Assembly (NCBI GenBank): GCA_000434215.1
Contig: HF999685.1
Coordinates: forward strand, 16,616 to 43,908
DNA: 27,293 nt
Reading direction: 5' to 3'
DNA from: Bacteroides sp. CAG:144
Lineage (GTDB): Bacteria > Bacteroidota > Bacteroidia > Bacteroidales > UBA11471
Positions 1-8,398 of the stretch are shown here, in pieces. The notes under the pieces are model-generated. The model was not told the origin of the DNA. It saw only the letters and a list, made by a program, of their open reading frames with translations, and searched no databases. The first letter of the stretch is position 1; each line of letters opens with the position of its first letter. A program made the translations under genes and the position numbers.

Positions 1-407
1 TCTTTTTTGGCTTTCTCCTGTGCTGTAAACTCGCGAATCCGTTTTTCACAAAGCTCTATCGACAAATTCTGAAACTCAATTTCTTTTGTCAAAAAATCAA
101 ACTCACGATTGTTCCGCACATTATCTTGTTGTGCCGTATATTTCTCTATAAGAGCTTGAGAATTTTTAATCTCCTCTTTCTTCTTGGCGACCTCGGCTTG
201 CAAGTTCGTGATTTCGCCCTGGAAGTTTTTCACCCGTGTTTCGAGTCCCGCAATTTCATCTTCGAGGTCTTGCACTTCAAGGGGAAGCTCTCCTCTCAAT
301 GTCTTAATGCGGTCAATCTCCGAGAGCATTGTCTGCAATTCATACAGCGTTTTCAACCGCTCCTCGACGGTGTATTCCTTTTCAGCTTTTGTCTTATCAG
401 TAGCCAT
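1..407 (-). CDS. Coiled-coil/zinc-ribbon protein, N-terminal part (cut by left edge)
   Basis: This is the N-terminal 135 codons of a gene whose 3' end lies beyond the left edge. Translation from the ATG at 407 gives MATDKTKAEKEYTVEERLKT, followed by a long charged stretch with heptad-like spacing (about residues 15-130). This resembles the antiparallel coiled-coil of bacterial C4-type zinc-ribbon (CT398/DUF164-like) proteins. The zinc ribbon itself would be C-terminal and is not visible, so the family call rests on the coiled-coil and on context. Only two bases separate the stop of the Nif3-like gene from this start, so translational coupling is likely; I recall the same gene pair from other Bacteroidales. 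The biochemical role of these proteins is poorly known. A possible extra promoter lies 50 bases upstream, inside the Nif3-like gene. Confidence 0.75.
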   Translation of the reverse strand, partial: MATDKTKAEKEYTVEERLKTLYELQTMLSEIDRIKTLRGELPLEVQDLEDEIAGLETRVKNFQGEITNLQAEVAKKKEEIKNSQALIEKYTAQQDNVRNNREFDFLTKEIEFQNLSIELCEKRIREFTAQEKAKK

Positions 408-409
408 GC

Positions 410-1510
410 TTACAAATAATTTATCGGATTTGTTTCTACCTTTGTGTAATAGCATGCAAAGGTAGGAAAATTTTTTGTTATTATCTCACAAAAAATATCT
501 TTTGTGTATTGTTCGCTTTCATAGTGGCCGATTTCGGCTAACAAAACGGCATCTTCACAGCCGAAATATTCGTGATATTTTATTTCACCCGTTACAAATG
601 CGTCAACGCCCTGCGATACAGCCTGCGGAATAAGGAATGCTCCGGAACCACCGCACAAGGCAACTTGTCGGATTTTTCTTCCCGTCAGAGATGTATGCTT
701 TACGCACCCCGCCTTAAAAATAGACTTCAATCGCTGTAAAAAATCCATTTCGTCCATAGGGCAAAGGAGTTCCCCCACTACACCAGCACCCGCCTGCACC
801 CATTCATTTTCTATCGGAAGCAAATCGAACGCAGGCTCTTCATAAGGATGAATTTGCAACAATGTGCGCACAACCCGAGAACGAATATGTCTCGGGAGAA
901 CCACCTCAACTCGTATTTCTCTTTCTTTATGCAATTCTCCGATTTCTCCACAATAAGGACGCGCATTTTCTCCGGCCCGGAATGTCCCGAAACCATCGGT
1001 ATTGTAACTGCAACAATCATAATTGCCTACCGTACCCGCTCCGGCTTCAAACAATGCCCGACGTACATTGTCTGCACTATTCACCGGCACATATGTAACT
1101 AATTTCAATAAATTCCGAGGTACGGGAGATAATATGGAGAGATTGAACAATCCCAACATCTCCGCCATCTTAAAATTCACCCCATTCCACGCATTATCCA
1201 TATTGGTATGGCATGAATATATGGCAATATCGTTCTTCAAAGCCTTTATCAATGTACGCTCGATATAATTTTCGCCCGTAAATGATTTCAAGGGTTTAAA
1301 GACAAGAGGGTGATGTGAAATAACAAGATTTGCTCTTTGAGATATAGCGTCATCGATTACCTCTTCGGTTACATCGACACATACGAGTGCCGCTCGCGCA
1401 ACCATATCGCGCGACCCGGTGAGCAAACCCGCATTATCATACGACTCTTGTAATGAAAGCGGAGCCACCTCTTCTATGGCTCGTAATATCTCTCCGACCG
1501 TTATCATCAT
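410..1510 (-). CDS. Nif3-like dinuclear metal-centre protein (YbgI/YqfO family)
   Basis: A 366-residue protein of the long Nif3 type. The N-terminal NIF3 half carries candidate metal ligands H66-H67 (in ISHHPLVFKP) and H101/D105 (in CHTNMDNA). A middle PII-like insertion spans roughly residues 190-240. The C-terminal half carries H329 and E333 (in GHYESEQ). Together these are the usual dinuclear metal site of the family, which forms toroidal hexamers. The length fits the insert-bearing version (E. coli YbgI, without the insert, is about 247 residues). The substrate is unsettled; a GTP cyclohydrolase/NTP hydrolase role has been suggested for some members. The start lies one base past the aspS stop and the stop lies two bases before the zinc-ribbon gene, so all three should be co-transcribed. 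ATG codons at 1510 and 1507 are both possible starts. Confidence 0.9.
   Translation of the reverse strand: MMITVGEILRAIEEVAPLSLQESYDNAGLLTGSRDMVARAALVCVDVTEEVIDDAISQRANLVISHHPLVFKPLKSFTGENYIERTLIKALKNDIAIYSCHTNMDNAWNGVNFKMAEMLGLFNLSILSPVPRNLLKLVTYVPVNSADNVRRALFEAGAGTVGNYDCCSYNTDGFGTFRAGENARPYCGEIGELHKEREIRVEVVLPRHIRSRVVRTLLQIHPYEEPAFDLLPIENEWVQAGAGVVGELLCPMDEMDFLQRLKSIFKAGCVKHTSLTGRKIRQVALCGGSGAFLIPQAVSQGVDAFVTGEIKYHEYFGCEDAVLLAEIGHYESEQYTKDIFCEIITKNFPTFACYYTKVETNPINYL
457..464 (-). promoter_or_regulatory. Possible internal promoter upstream of the zinc-ribbon gene
   Basis: TACCTTTG on the minus strand (464-457) matches the -7 consensus 50 bases before the zinc-ribbon start. It lies inside the Nif3-like coding region and is mirrored by TACCTTTG on the plus strand at 437-444, so it may equally be a chance inverted repeat. 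Confidence 0.3.
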
Positions 1511-1511
1511 C

Positions 1512-3281
1512 TCAATTCATTTCGGATTGGGACAGTTCCACTTTCAAATTCAACTCATCGAGTTGTTTCGGATCGAGCGCCGAAGGCGCATCGAGCATAA
1601 CGTCCCGCCCACTGTTATTCTTCGGGAAAGCGATACAGTCTCTGATACTATCGAGACCGGCAAATATGCTTACCCAACGGTCGAGGCCGTATGCCAACCC
1701 ACCATGAGGCGGCGCGCCGTATTTAAATGCATTCATAAGGAATCCGAACTGCTCTTGGGCCCGTTCGGGTGTAAATCCCAAAATTTCGAACATTTTGGCT
1801 TGTAACTGGGCATCATGTATACGGATAGAGCCACCACCCACTTCGATACCATTGCACACCATATCATAAGCATCTGCACGAACAGCCTCGGGATTGGTAT
1901 CCAATAACGGTATATCTTCTTCTTTGGGATGTGTAAACGGGTGGTGCATCGCCATTAGACGATTCTCTTCATCACTCCATTCGAACATGGGGAAATCGAC
2001 AACCCATAACAACGCGAACTTGTTTTTATCGCGCAAGCCTAGCTGATTTCCCATTTCAAGACGGAGTTCGCACAACTGTTTACGGGTCTTCATGGCATCA
2101 TCGCCACTCAATATCAATATCAAATCGCCGGGTTTCGCATCAAATGCCGCTTTCATTTCTTGCAATATTTCTTGCGTATAGAATTTATCGACACTCGATT
2201 TTACAGTACCATCGGCTTCCACGCGGGCGTATACCATGCCTTTAGCACCGATCTGCGGTCTTTTTACAAACTCTGTTAGTGCATCGAGTTGCTTACGTGT
2301 ATAATGGGCAGCACCCTCGGCACAAATACCGCCGATATACGCTGCATTATCGAAGACGCCGAATCCGTGTCCTTTCATAATATCCATAAGCTCGACAAAT
2401 TTCATACCGAAACGCAAGTCGGGTTTATCACTACCATAATATTTCATGGCCTCGGCCCACGGCATGCGCATGAACGGCTCGGTCAATTCCACGCCCCGAA
2501 TCTCTTTAAACAAATATTTGGCCATGCCTTCGAACAGATTGATAACATCGTCCTGCTCGACAAATGACATTTCACAGTCGATCTGTGTAAACTCGGGCTG
2601 ACGGTCGGCTCTTAAATCTTCGTCCCGAAAACACTTTGCAATTTGGAAATAACGGTCGAATCCCGATACCATCAACAACTGTTTTAATGTCTGCGGACTT
2701 TGTGGCAAAGCATAAAATTGCCCGGGATTCATTCGGGAGGGAACAACAAAATCCCGAGCACCTTCAGGTGTGGAACCGACCAAAATAGGTGTCTCCACCT
2801 CGATAAATCCGTGCTCATCGAGGTACTTACGCACCTCGATTGTCATTTTATGGCGTAATTCCAAATTTTTACGTACAGCCGAACGTCGCAAATCGAGATA
2901 ACGATACTTCATGCGAATGTCATCACCGCCATCGGTATTGTCTTCGATGGTAAACGGAGGTGTCAAAGCCGAATTCAATACATTCAATTCCGATACGATG
3001 ATTTCGACATCTCCGGTGGGTATATTGGGATTTTTGCTGAAACGCTCATTAACCTTGCCGCTCACCTGAATAACGAATTCCCGCCCCAGATGATTGGCCC
3101 CTTCACACAATTCGGCATTATCTTCTTCATTGAAAACCAGCTGAGTAATTCCATAACGATCACGCAAATCGACAAATGTCATACCTCCCATCTTACGGGA
3201 ACGTTGCACCCAACCGGCCAAAGTAACGATACTGCCGGCATCGCTCAAACGCAATTCTCCGCACGTTCTTGTTCTATACAT
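1512..3281 (-). CDS. aspS: Aspartyl-tRNA synthetase
   Basis: A 589-residue class II aminoacyl-tRNA synthetase that charges tRNA-Asp in the cytoplasm. The N-terminal OB-fold anticodon-binding domain (about 1-110, with [20 protein letters not shown]) is followed by the catalytic domain. Motif 2 is in [20 protein letters not shown] and motif 3 in [10 protein letters not shown] near residue 540. A bacterial GAD insertion domain lies between them (about 300-410). Length and domain order match bacterial AspRS. It is the first gene of a three-gene operon with the Nif3-like and zinc-ribbon genes, and a well-formed Bacteroidota promoter lies about 100 bases upstream. The sequence alone does not show whether it is discriminating or also charges tRNA-Asn. 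Confidence 0.98.
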   Translation of the reverse strand: MYRTRTCGELRLSDAGSIVTLAGWVQRSRKMGGMTFVDLRDRYGITQLVFNEEDNAELCEGANHLGREFVIQVSGKVNERFSKNPNIPTGDVEIIVSELNVLNSALTPPFTIEDNTDGGDDIRMKYRYLDLRRSAVRKNLELRHKMTIEVRKYLDEHGFIEVETPILVGSTPEGARDFVVPSRMNPGQFYALPQSPQTLKQLLMVSGFDRYFQIAKCFRDEDLRADRQPEFTQIDCEMSFVEQDDVINLFEGMAKYLFKEIRGVELTEPFMRMPWAEAMKYYGSDKPDLRFGMKFVELMDIMKGHGFGVFDNAAYIGGICAEGAAHYTRKQLDALTEFVKRPQIGAKGMVYARVEADGTVKSSVDKFYTQEILQEMKAAFDAKPGDLILILSGDDAMKTRKQLCELRLEMGNQLGLRDKNKFALLWVVDFPMFEWSDEENRLMAMHHPFTHPKEEDIPLLDTNPEAVRADAYDMVCNGIEVGGGSIRIHDAQLQAKMFEILGFTPERAQEQFGFLMNAFKYGAPPHGGLAYGLDRWVSIFAGLDSIRDCIAFPKNNSGRDVMLDAPSALDPKQLDELNLKVELSQSEMN

Positions 3282-3375
3282 ATATTTCTAATTTATTTGG
3301 CATGAATAAATCTTGTGCAGATCCTATCATTCTACCCTGTAATTTATCGGTAAGATAATTTCTGCCCAAGTCGTG

Positions 3376-3406
3376 CAAAGGTAATTTTTTTTACAAGAAT
3401 TACCAA
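3376..3406 (-). promoter_or_regulatory. Promoter of the aspS operon
   Basis: Read on the minus strand, TACCTTTG (3383-3376) matches the Bacteroidota -7 consensus TAnnTTTG. A TTG (3406-3404) lies 20 bases further upstream as a -33 element. The aspS start is about 94 bases downstream, leaving a leader of moderate length. Confidence 0.65.
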
Positions 3407-3466
3407 TGAAACCTCCAAATTTGTAAAAGGTATTCCTATTACTTCCACAAAGGGAAAACAATATGC

Positions 3467-4384
3467 TTATTTACACGTATTCATAAACGAAATCATCATA
3501 CTGAGAACCCTCTCACGAACATCTTTACGGGAAAGCACCAAGTCATGCAATCCGTCCTCGATTATCCAGCATTCCGCCCGGTCGCCCAACTTCGGTGTCA
3601 ATCTTTTTATATCTTCCACATTCAGTACGGTATCGCTTTTCGTGGCATGGTCGCTCCACTCTTTATCGTTAGAGGAATATTGTGAACAAAGGACCAATGT
3701 CGGTATCGTCAAATGCAATCCTTGCCGTACCTTGCGATGACCTTCCCCTACCGCTCGCAACCAAGAAAAATAGAGCGGTACAGTACGAGGTTTATGCCGT
3801 AAATCAAAATTCCATTCTCCATATTCCGAAATATGTACACTCCGGAAATAATTATCATTCAATTTATTTTCTGTTGAAGCATAAGGAAAAACCAAGCTTA
3901 TAACCGATGCCAACGGAATAACAATCCATCTATCGAACCAAGAAGCGTTGAATTCGAGAAAAGGAGAATTCAGTATCAATCGATTTATCATCGTCCGGTA
4001 TTTTCCCTCGGCACAATAAAGAGCCGATAACAGACCTCCGGTAGAATGCCCTATCAATGTAATATCGGTATTTCCTTGTTCTTTTATCGATTCAAGAGCT
4101 TTATCTATCTCAGGATAATATTCCGACAAATGTTTGCAATAATTATAATGCTGACCCGACAAATAGGATCGACCATATTTCCGTAAATCCACCGCATAAA
4201 AATTCCGTCCCGAGGCTACGATGCGTTCTGCCATATGGTCTTGAAAAAAATAATCGAGATACCCGTGTATGTACAATACGGCTTTGCAAGTAGGTCGCTC
4301 GGAATGCCTCTCGATAAACGTCGCCGTTACTTTCCCTTCATAATCATCTGGGAAATACCATGTTGTATATTTATATGCTTCCAT
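3467..4384 (-). CDS. Alpha/beta hydrolase (serine hydrolase, lysophospholipase-like)
   Basis: A 305-residue alpha/beta hydrolase with the nucleophile elbow GHSTGG (Ser114). The probable catalytic acid and histidine are D251 (in KSDTVLNVEDI) and H280 (in EDGLHDLVLS). The oxyanion region is YIHGYLDYFFQDH (39-50). The blocks DLRKYGRS, LNSPFLEFN and GEWNFDLRHKP recall the Hydrolase_4/monoacylglycerol-lipase-like family that is also common in actinobacteria. There is no signal peptide, so it should be cytoplasmic. The natural substrate is unknown; a lipid or other ester is likely. It lies between aspS and ileS without an obvious functional link. A short ORF ends ten bases upstream. No clean TAnnTTTG promoter is visible. 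Confidence 0.85.
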   Translation of the reverse strand: MEAYKYTTWYFPDDYEGKVTATFIERHSERPTCKAVLYIHGYLDYFFQDHMAERIVASGRNFYAVDLRKYGRSYLSGQHYNYCKHLSEYYPEIDKALESIKEQGNTDITLIGHSTGGLLSALYCAEGKYRTMINRLILNSPFLEFNASWFDRWIVIPLASVISLVFPYASTENKLNDNYFRSVHISEYGEWNFDLRHKPRTVPLYFSWLRAVGEGHRKVRQGLHLTIPTLVLCSQYSSNDKEWSDHATKSDTVLNVEDIKRLTPKLGDRAECWIIEDGLHDLVLSRKDVRERVLSMMISFMNTCK

Positions 4385-4394
4385 ATCAAAAAAA

Positions 4395-4598
4395 TCAATA
4401 CGTCTTCCTCATTGTTGGCTGGATCCACACTCGACAAATGGCGAGCAAAAAACCTAGCCGCTTACGTTTGCCGAAAATTTCGCCCATGATGCCCCCTACA
4501 CCCAGAATAACTTCCAAACCGAAATCTTTGTTCACATTTCCAAATACCCCTACAACTTCACATGTGCGAGAAAAATCTACTTCTCTGGCAAGCGGCAT
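4395..4598 (-). CDS. Doubtful 67-residue ORF upstream of the hydrolase
   Basis: The ORF starts MPLAREVDFSRTCEVVGVFG and ends ten bases before the hydrolase start, which fits an operon arrangement. It has a glycine-rich hydrophobic middle (GLEVILGVGGIMGEIFG), a basic stretch (KRKR) and a second hydrophobic patch. I recognise no family. An overlapping ORF exists on the other strand, and no promoter or ribosome-binding site is visible. It may be a small membrane-associated protein, a gene remnant or chance. It is listed because it fills most of an otherwise empty spacer. Confidence 0.25.
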   Translation of the reverse strand: MPLAREVDFSRTCEVVGVFGNVNKDFGLEVILGVGGIMGEIFGKRKRLGFLLAICRVWIQPTMRKTY

Positions 4599-4708
4599 TT
4601 AAAGGCAACGTAAAAAAGGGTACTTTCTACATCTTGATACAAATCCGACACAAAATAACAATTTATTTTCATACATTCAAAAATTTCCCATACAACCCAT
4701 ACAATAAA

Positions 4709-4744
4709 ATATACCTTTTACAAAAGCTTTTGTAAAAGGTATAT
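4709..4744. repeat. Perfect 36-bp palindrome upstream of ileS
   Basis: Each arm is 18 bases with no loop: ATATACCTTTTACAAAAG followed by its exact reverse complement, centred on an AAGCTT at 4724-4729. It lies 33 bases upstream of the ileS -7 box, in the spacer between divergent genes, so no transcript from a recognised gene needs to end here and no T-run follows it. It could be an operator, a protein-binding site or a mobile-repeat remnant. No regulator gene lies beside it. Confidence 0.9.
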
Positions 4745-4776
4745 AAATAGGGAGTTCATATTTCAGATGTTTTGAT

Positions 4777-4784
4777 TATCTTTG
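4777..4784 (+). promoter_or_regulatory. ileS promoter -7 box
   Basis: TATCTTTG is an exact match to the Bacteroidota -7 consensus TAnnTTTG, 36 bases before the ileS ATG. I do not see a good TTTG -33 element at the usual spacing. Confidence 0.65.
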
Positions 4785-4820
4785 TAGCGACTTATACAAA
4801 GCATAATTTTTCTGATAAAT

Positions 4821-7800
4821 ATGGACAAGAAATTTACCGAATATTCTCATTTCGATTTATCGGCGATAAATAAAGAAGTGTTGAAAAAATGGGACGACGA
4901 ACAAGTCTTTCATAAAAGCTTGGAAATACGAGAAGGTGCACCTTCGTTTGTTTTTTACGAAGGACCTCCTTCGGCCAACGGTATGCCGGGTATACATCAC
5001 GTCATGGCCCGTTCCATCAAAGATATTTTTTGCCGATATAAAACAATGAAAGGTTTCCAAGTCATGCGTAAAGCTGGCTGGGATACTCACGGACTGCCCG
5101 TAGAACTGGGGGTAGAAAAAGCATTGGGCATTACAAAGGAAGACATCGGTAAAAAAATTTCGGTCGAGGAATACAACGCAGCCTGCCGAAAAGATGTAAT
5201 GAAATACACCAAAGAGTGGGAAGACCTTACCCATAAAATGGGCTATTGGGTCGACATGAAAAATCCTTACATCACTTATGATAACCGCTATATCGAAACG
5301 CTTTGGTGGTTATTGAAACAGCTTTATGGCAAAGGTCTTCTCTATAAAGGTTATACCATACAGCCTTATTCTCCGGCAGCCGGCACGGGTCTCAGTTCAC
5401 ACGAACTCAACCAGCCGGGCTGTTACCGGGACGTAAAAGATACGACCGTCGTAGCACAGTTCAAAATGAAGAATCCTCGGCCGGAAATGGCGACATGGGG
5501 TACCCCCTATTTCATTGCTTGGACAACAACCCCGTGGACACTTCCCTCGAATACGGCTCTTTGTGTCGGCCCCAAAATCGATTATATAGCTGTGCGGTCT
5601 TACAACAGCTATACGGGAGAACCCATCACCGTCGTACTGGCCAAAGCGCTGCTCAATGATCATTTCAATCCCAAAGCAGCGGGTCTCGCCCTCGAATCAT
5701 ACAAACCGGGCGATAAACTCATTCCTTATCAGGTCATAGCCGAATACAAAGGAGCAGATCTCGTAGGTATGGAATATGAGCAGCTGATACCGTGGGTAAA
5801 GCCCATCGATGTCGATGAAAACGGGAATTGGTCGGTAAGTGAGAAAGCTTTCCGCGTTATTCCGGGAGATTATGTAACTACCGACGAAGGAACTACCGGT
5901 ATCGTACACATTGCTCCTACATTCGGCGCAGACGACGCACAAGTGGCAAAAGCAGCCGGTATTCCATCTCTTTTTATGATCAATAAAAAGGGAGAAACTC
6001 GTCCGATGGTCGATCTGACAGGAAAATTCTATCTGCTCGATGAGCTCGACGACAACTTTGTGAAAACCTGCATCGATGTAGAAAAATATACTCCATATCA
6101 AGGCGCTTGGGTGAAGAATGCCTACGATCCCCGATTTACCGTAGACGGCAAGTACGACGAAAAATCGGCACAGGCTGCCGAATCTCTTGACATCATCATC
6201 TGCATGATGATGAAACAGAGCAATCAAGCGTTCAAAATAGAGAAACACGTCCACAATTATCCGCACTGTTGGAGAACGGACAAACCCGTACTCTATTATC
6301 CGCTCGACAGCTGGTTTATCCGTTCGACAGCTTGTAAAGAGCGTATGATCGAGCTGAACAAAACCATCAATTGGAAACCTGAATCGACCGGTACGGGACG
6401 CTTCGGGAAATGGCTCGAAAATCTCAATGACTGGAATCTGAGCCGCTCCCGTTATTGGGGAACTCCGTTACCCATCTGGCGTTCGGAAGAAGGTGAAGAA
6501 ATATGCATTGGATCAATCGAAGAACTCTACCAAGAAATCGAAAAATCGATTGCAGCCGGATTCATGAAAACCAATCCTTACAAAGAAAAAGGATTCGTTC
6601 CCGGAGTATATACACCAGAAAACTATGGAAAAATAGACTTGCACCGGCCATACGTCGATGACATCATACTCGTATCGAAATCGGGAAACCCCATGAAACG
6701 CGAAAGCGACCTGATCGATGTTTGGTTCGACTCCGGTTCGATGCCGTATGCCCAAATACACTACCCGTTCGAGAACAAAGAATTGCTCGATAGCGGAAGT
6801 GTATATCCGGCCGATTTTATCGCCGAAGGCGTAGACCAAACACGCGGTTGGTTCTTCACGCTCCACGCCATTGCTGCGATGATTTTCGATAAAGTAGCAT
6901 ACAAAACCGTCATATCCAACGGTCTGGTTCTCGATAAAAACGGTAATAAAATGTCGAAACGGCTCGGTAATGCAGTCGATCCGTTCTCGGCTATTGAAAA
7001 ATACGGTTCCGACCCATTGCGCTGGTACATGATAACCAATTCTTCTCCGTGGGACAATCTAAAATTCGATCTCGACGGTGTGGAAGAAGTACGTCGCAAA
7101 TTTTTCGGAACGCTCTATAACACTTATTCGTTTTTCGCCCTCTATGCCAACGTTGACAGGTTCACTTTCGCCGAGCCGGAAATTCCGGTTTCGCAACGTC
7201 CGGAAATCGACAGATGGATTATCTCCCTGCTCAACAGTCTTGTAAAAGAGGTCGACGGATATTATGCCGATTACGAACCGACACGAGCCGGTCGCGCCAT
7301 ATCCGATTTTGTCAACGACAACCTCAGCAACTGGTATGTGCGATTGAATCGTAAACGTTTCTGGGGTGGAAATATGGATAAAGACAAGCTCTCGGCTTAC
7401 CAGACTCTCTACACCTGTCTCGAAACGGTGGCCTCACTTATGGCTCCTATCGCACCGTTCTTTGCTGACTGCCTTTATACCGACCTAACATCGGCCACGG
7501 GCCGTTCGGATCAGTCGGTACACCTGAGCAATTTCCCCGCAGCTGACGAATCGGTCATCGATAAAGAGCTCGAAGAGCGTATGCAAGATGCACAAGATAT
7601 AACGTCTATGGTATTGGCTCTCCGCCGTAAGGTTAATATCAAGGTACGCCAACCGCTCACGACTCTTATGATACCCGTTCTCGACGAAAAACAACAAAGA
7701 GACATCGAAACGATAAAAGAACTTGTGCTGAACGAAGTCAATGTCAAAGAGATGCTCTTTGCCGACAATGCAGCCGGTATTTTGGTGAAACGAGTAAAAC

Positions 7801-8309
7801 CCGACTTCAAGAAATTAGGCCCGCGTTATGGAAAGATAATGAAACAGTTAGCCGCAAAAATTACGGGCATGTCGCAAGACGACATTCTGCAATTCGAAAA
7901 AGAAGAGAAATTTGCCTTCGACATCGACGGACAACAAGCTATCATAGAAATCGGCGACGTAGAAATCATCTCGGAAGACATTCCGGGTTGGCTCGTTGCA
8001 AATGAAGGCCGTCTTACCGTGGCCCTCGACATTACCGTAACCGAAGATTTGCGCAGAGAAGGTATAGCGCGTGAATTGGTAAACCGCATACAGAACATAC
8101 GTAAATCGAGCGGGTTCGATATTACCGACAAAATCCATGTAAAACTCACACGAAACGAGGAGACCGACCCGGCGGTAGAAGAATATAAAGATTATATCGC
8201 CAAACAAGTTTTGGCCGAAAGCATAACGCTATGCGATACGCTGGATGCAGCCGGAGCCGAACTTGATTTCGAAACGTTCACCATACAAGCAGCCATAACA
8301 AAAGCGTAA
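4821..8309 (+). CDS. ileS: Isoleucyl-tRNA synthetase, long eukaryote-like type with GxHH signature
   Basis: A 1162-residue class I synthetase that charges tRNA-Ile. The Rossmann catalytic core is split by the CP1 editing domain, which carries TTPWTLPSN (235-243) and HIAPTFGADD, so hydrolytic proofreading of valine should be intact. KMSKR is at 710-714. An anticodon-binding region (about 780-950) and a long C-terminal extension follow, typical of the eukaryote-like IleRS2 clade. The class I HIGH signature is not HxGH but G57-I-H-H60 (ANGMPGIHHVMARS): the first and third positions are swapped relative to canonical IleRS. This altered form has been reported to give extreme mupirocin resistance in IleRS2 enzymes. 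The gene has its own promoter and a terminator and appears monocistronic. No T-box leader is visible. Confidence 0.98.
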   Translation: MDKKFTEYSHFDLSAINKEVLKKWDDEQVFHKSLEIREGAPSFVFYEGPPSANGMPGIHHVMARSIKDIFCRYKTMKGFQVMRKAGWDTHGLPVELGVEKALGITKEDIGKKISVEEYNAACRKDVMKYTKEWEDLTHKMGYWVDMKNPYITYDNRYIETLWWLLKQLYGKGLLYKGYTIQPYSPAAGTGLSSHELNQPGCYRDVKDTTVVAQFKMKNPRPEMATWGTPYFIAWTTTPWTLPSNTALCVGPKIDYIAVRSYNSYTGEPITVVLAKALLNDHFNPKAAGLALESYKPGDKLIPYQVIAEYKGADLVGMEYEQLIPWVKPIDVDENGNWSVSEKAFRVIPGDYVTTDEGTTGIVHIAPTFGADDAQVAKAAGIPSLFMINKKGETRPMVDLTGKFYLLDELDDNFVKTCIDVEKYTPYQGAWVKNAYDPRFTVDGKYDEKSAQAAESLDIIICMMMKQSNQAFKIEKHVHNYPHCWRTDKPVLYYPLDSWFIRSTACKERMIELNKTINWKPESTGTGRFGKWLENLNDWNLSRSRYWGTPLPIWRSEEGEEICIGSIEELYQEIEKSIAAGFMKTNPYKEKGFVPGVYTPENYGKIDLHRPYVDDIILVSKSGNPMKRESDLIDVWFDSGSMPYAQIHYPFENKELLDSGSVYPADFIAEGVDQTRGWFFTLHAIAAMIFDKVAYKTVISNGLVLDKNGNKMSKRLGNAVDPFSAIEKYGSDPLRWYMITNSSPWDNLKFDLDGVEEVRRKFFGTLYNTYSFFALYANVDRFTFAEPEIPVSQRPEIDRWIISLLNSLVKEVDGYYADYEPTRAGRAISDFVNDNLSNWYVRLNRKRFWGGNMDKDKLSAYQTLYTCLETVASLMAPIAPFFADCLYTDLTSATGRSDQSVHLSNFPAADESVIDKELEERMQDAQDITSMVLALRRKVNIKVRQPLTTLMIPVLDEKQQRDIETIKELVLNEVNVKEMLFADNAAGILVKRVKPDFKKLGPRYGKIMKQLAAKITGMSQDDILQFEKEEKFAFDIDGQQAIIEIGDVEIISEDIPGWLVANEGRLTVALDITVTEDLRREGIARELVNRIQNIRKSSGFDITDKIHVKLTRNEETDPAVEEYKDYIAKQVLAESITLCDTLDAAGAELDFETFTIQAAITKA

Positions 8310-8314
8310 TATAG

Positions 8315-8355
8315 ATTTTGCTCCATACCAATTTGTAATATGGGGCAAAATTTTT
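8315..8355 (+). terminator. Intrinsic terminator of ileS
   Basis: The arm ATTTTGCTCCATA (8315-8327) pairs with TATGGGGCAAAAT (8339-8351), a 13-bp stem with one G-U pair and an 11-base loop, followed by a run of T. It starts six bases after the ileS stop. Confidence 0.8.
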
Positions 8356-8362
8356 ATCTTCG
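8332..8362 (+). promoter_or_regulatory. Promoter of the dksA-like/lspA cluster
   Basis: TTTG (8332-8335), 19 bases, then TATCTTCG (8355-8362), one base off the -7 consensus TAnnTTTG. The -33 element lies in the loop of the ileS terminator, so the two signals overlap. The first gene starts 36 bases downstream. Confidence 0.6.
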
Positions 8363-8398
8363 CAGACTAAATATTAAAAACCAAAAACATTTCTAACC

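Noticed and set aside
4709..4744. Palindrome as an intrinsic terminator
   Set aside because: Neither recognised neighbouring gene ends there, no T-run follows on either strand, and the arms meet without a loop; kept as a finding of unknown function.
4600..4820. T-box or other riboswitch upstream of ileS
   Set aside because: Only about 30 bases lie between the likely transcription start and the ATG, too short for such a leader.
5697..6266. Long antisense ORF (189 codons) within ileS
   Set aside because: It is a shadow of the synthetase coding frame with no recognisable domain and no promoter; the same applies to antisense ORFs within susC, susD, aspS and lepA.
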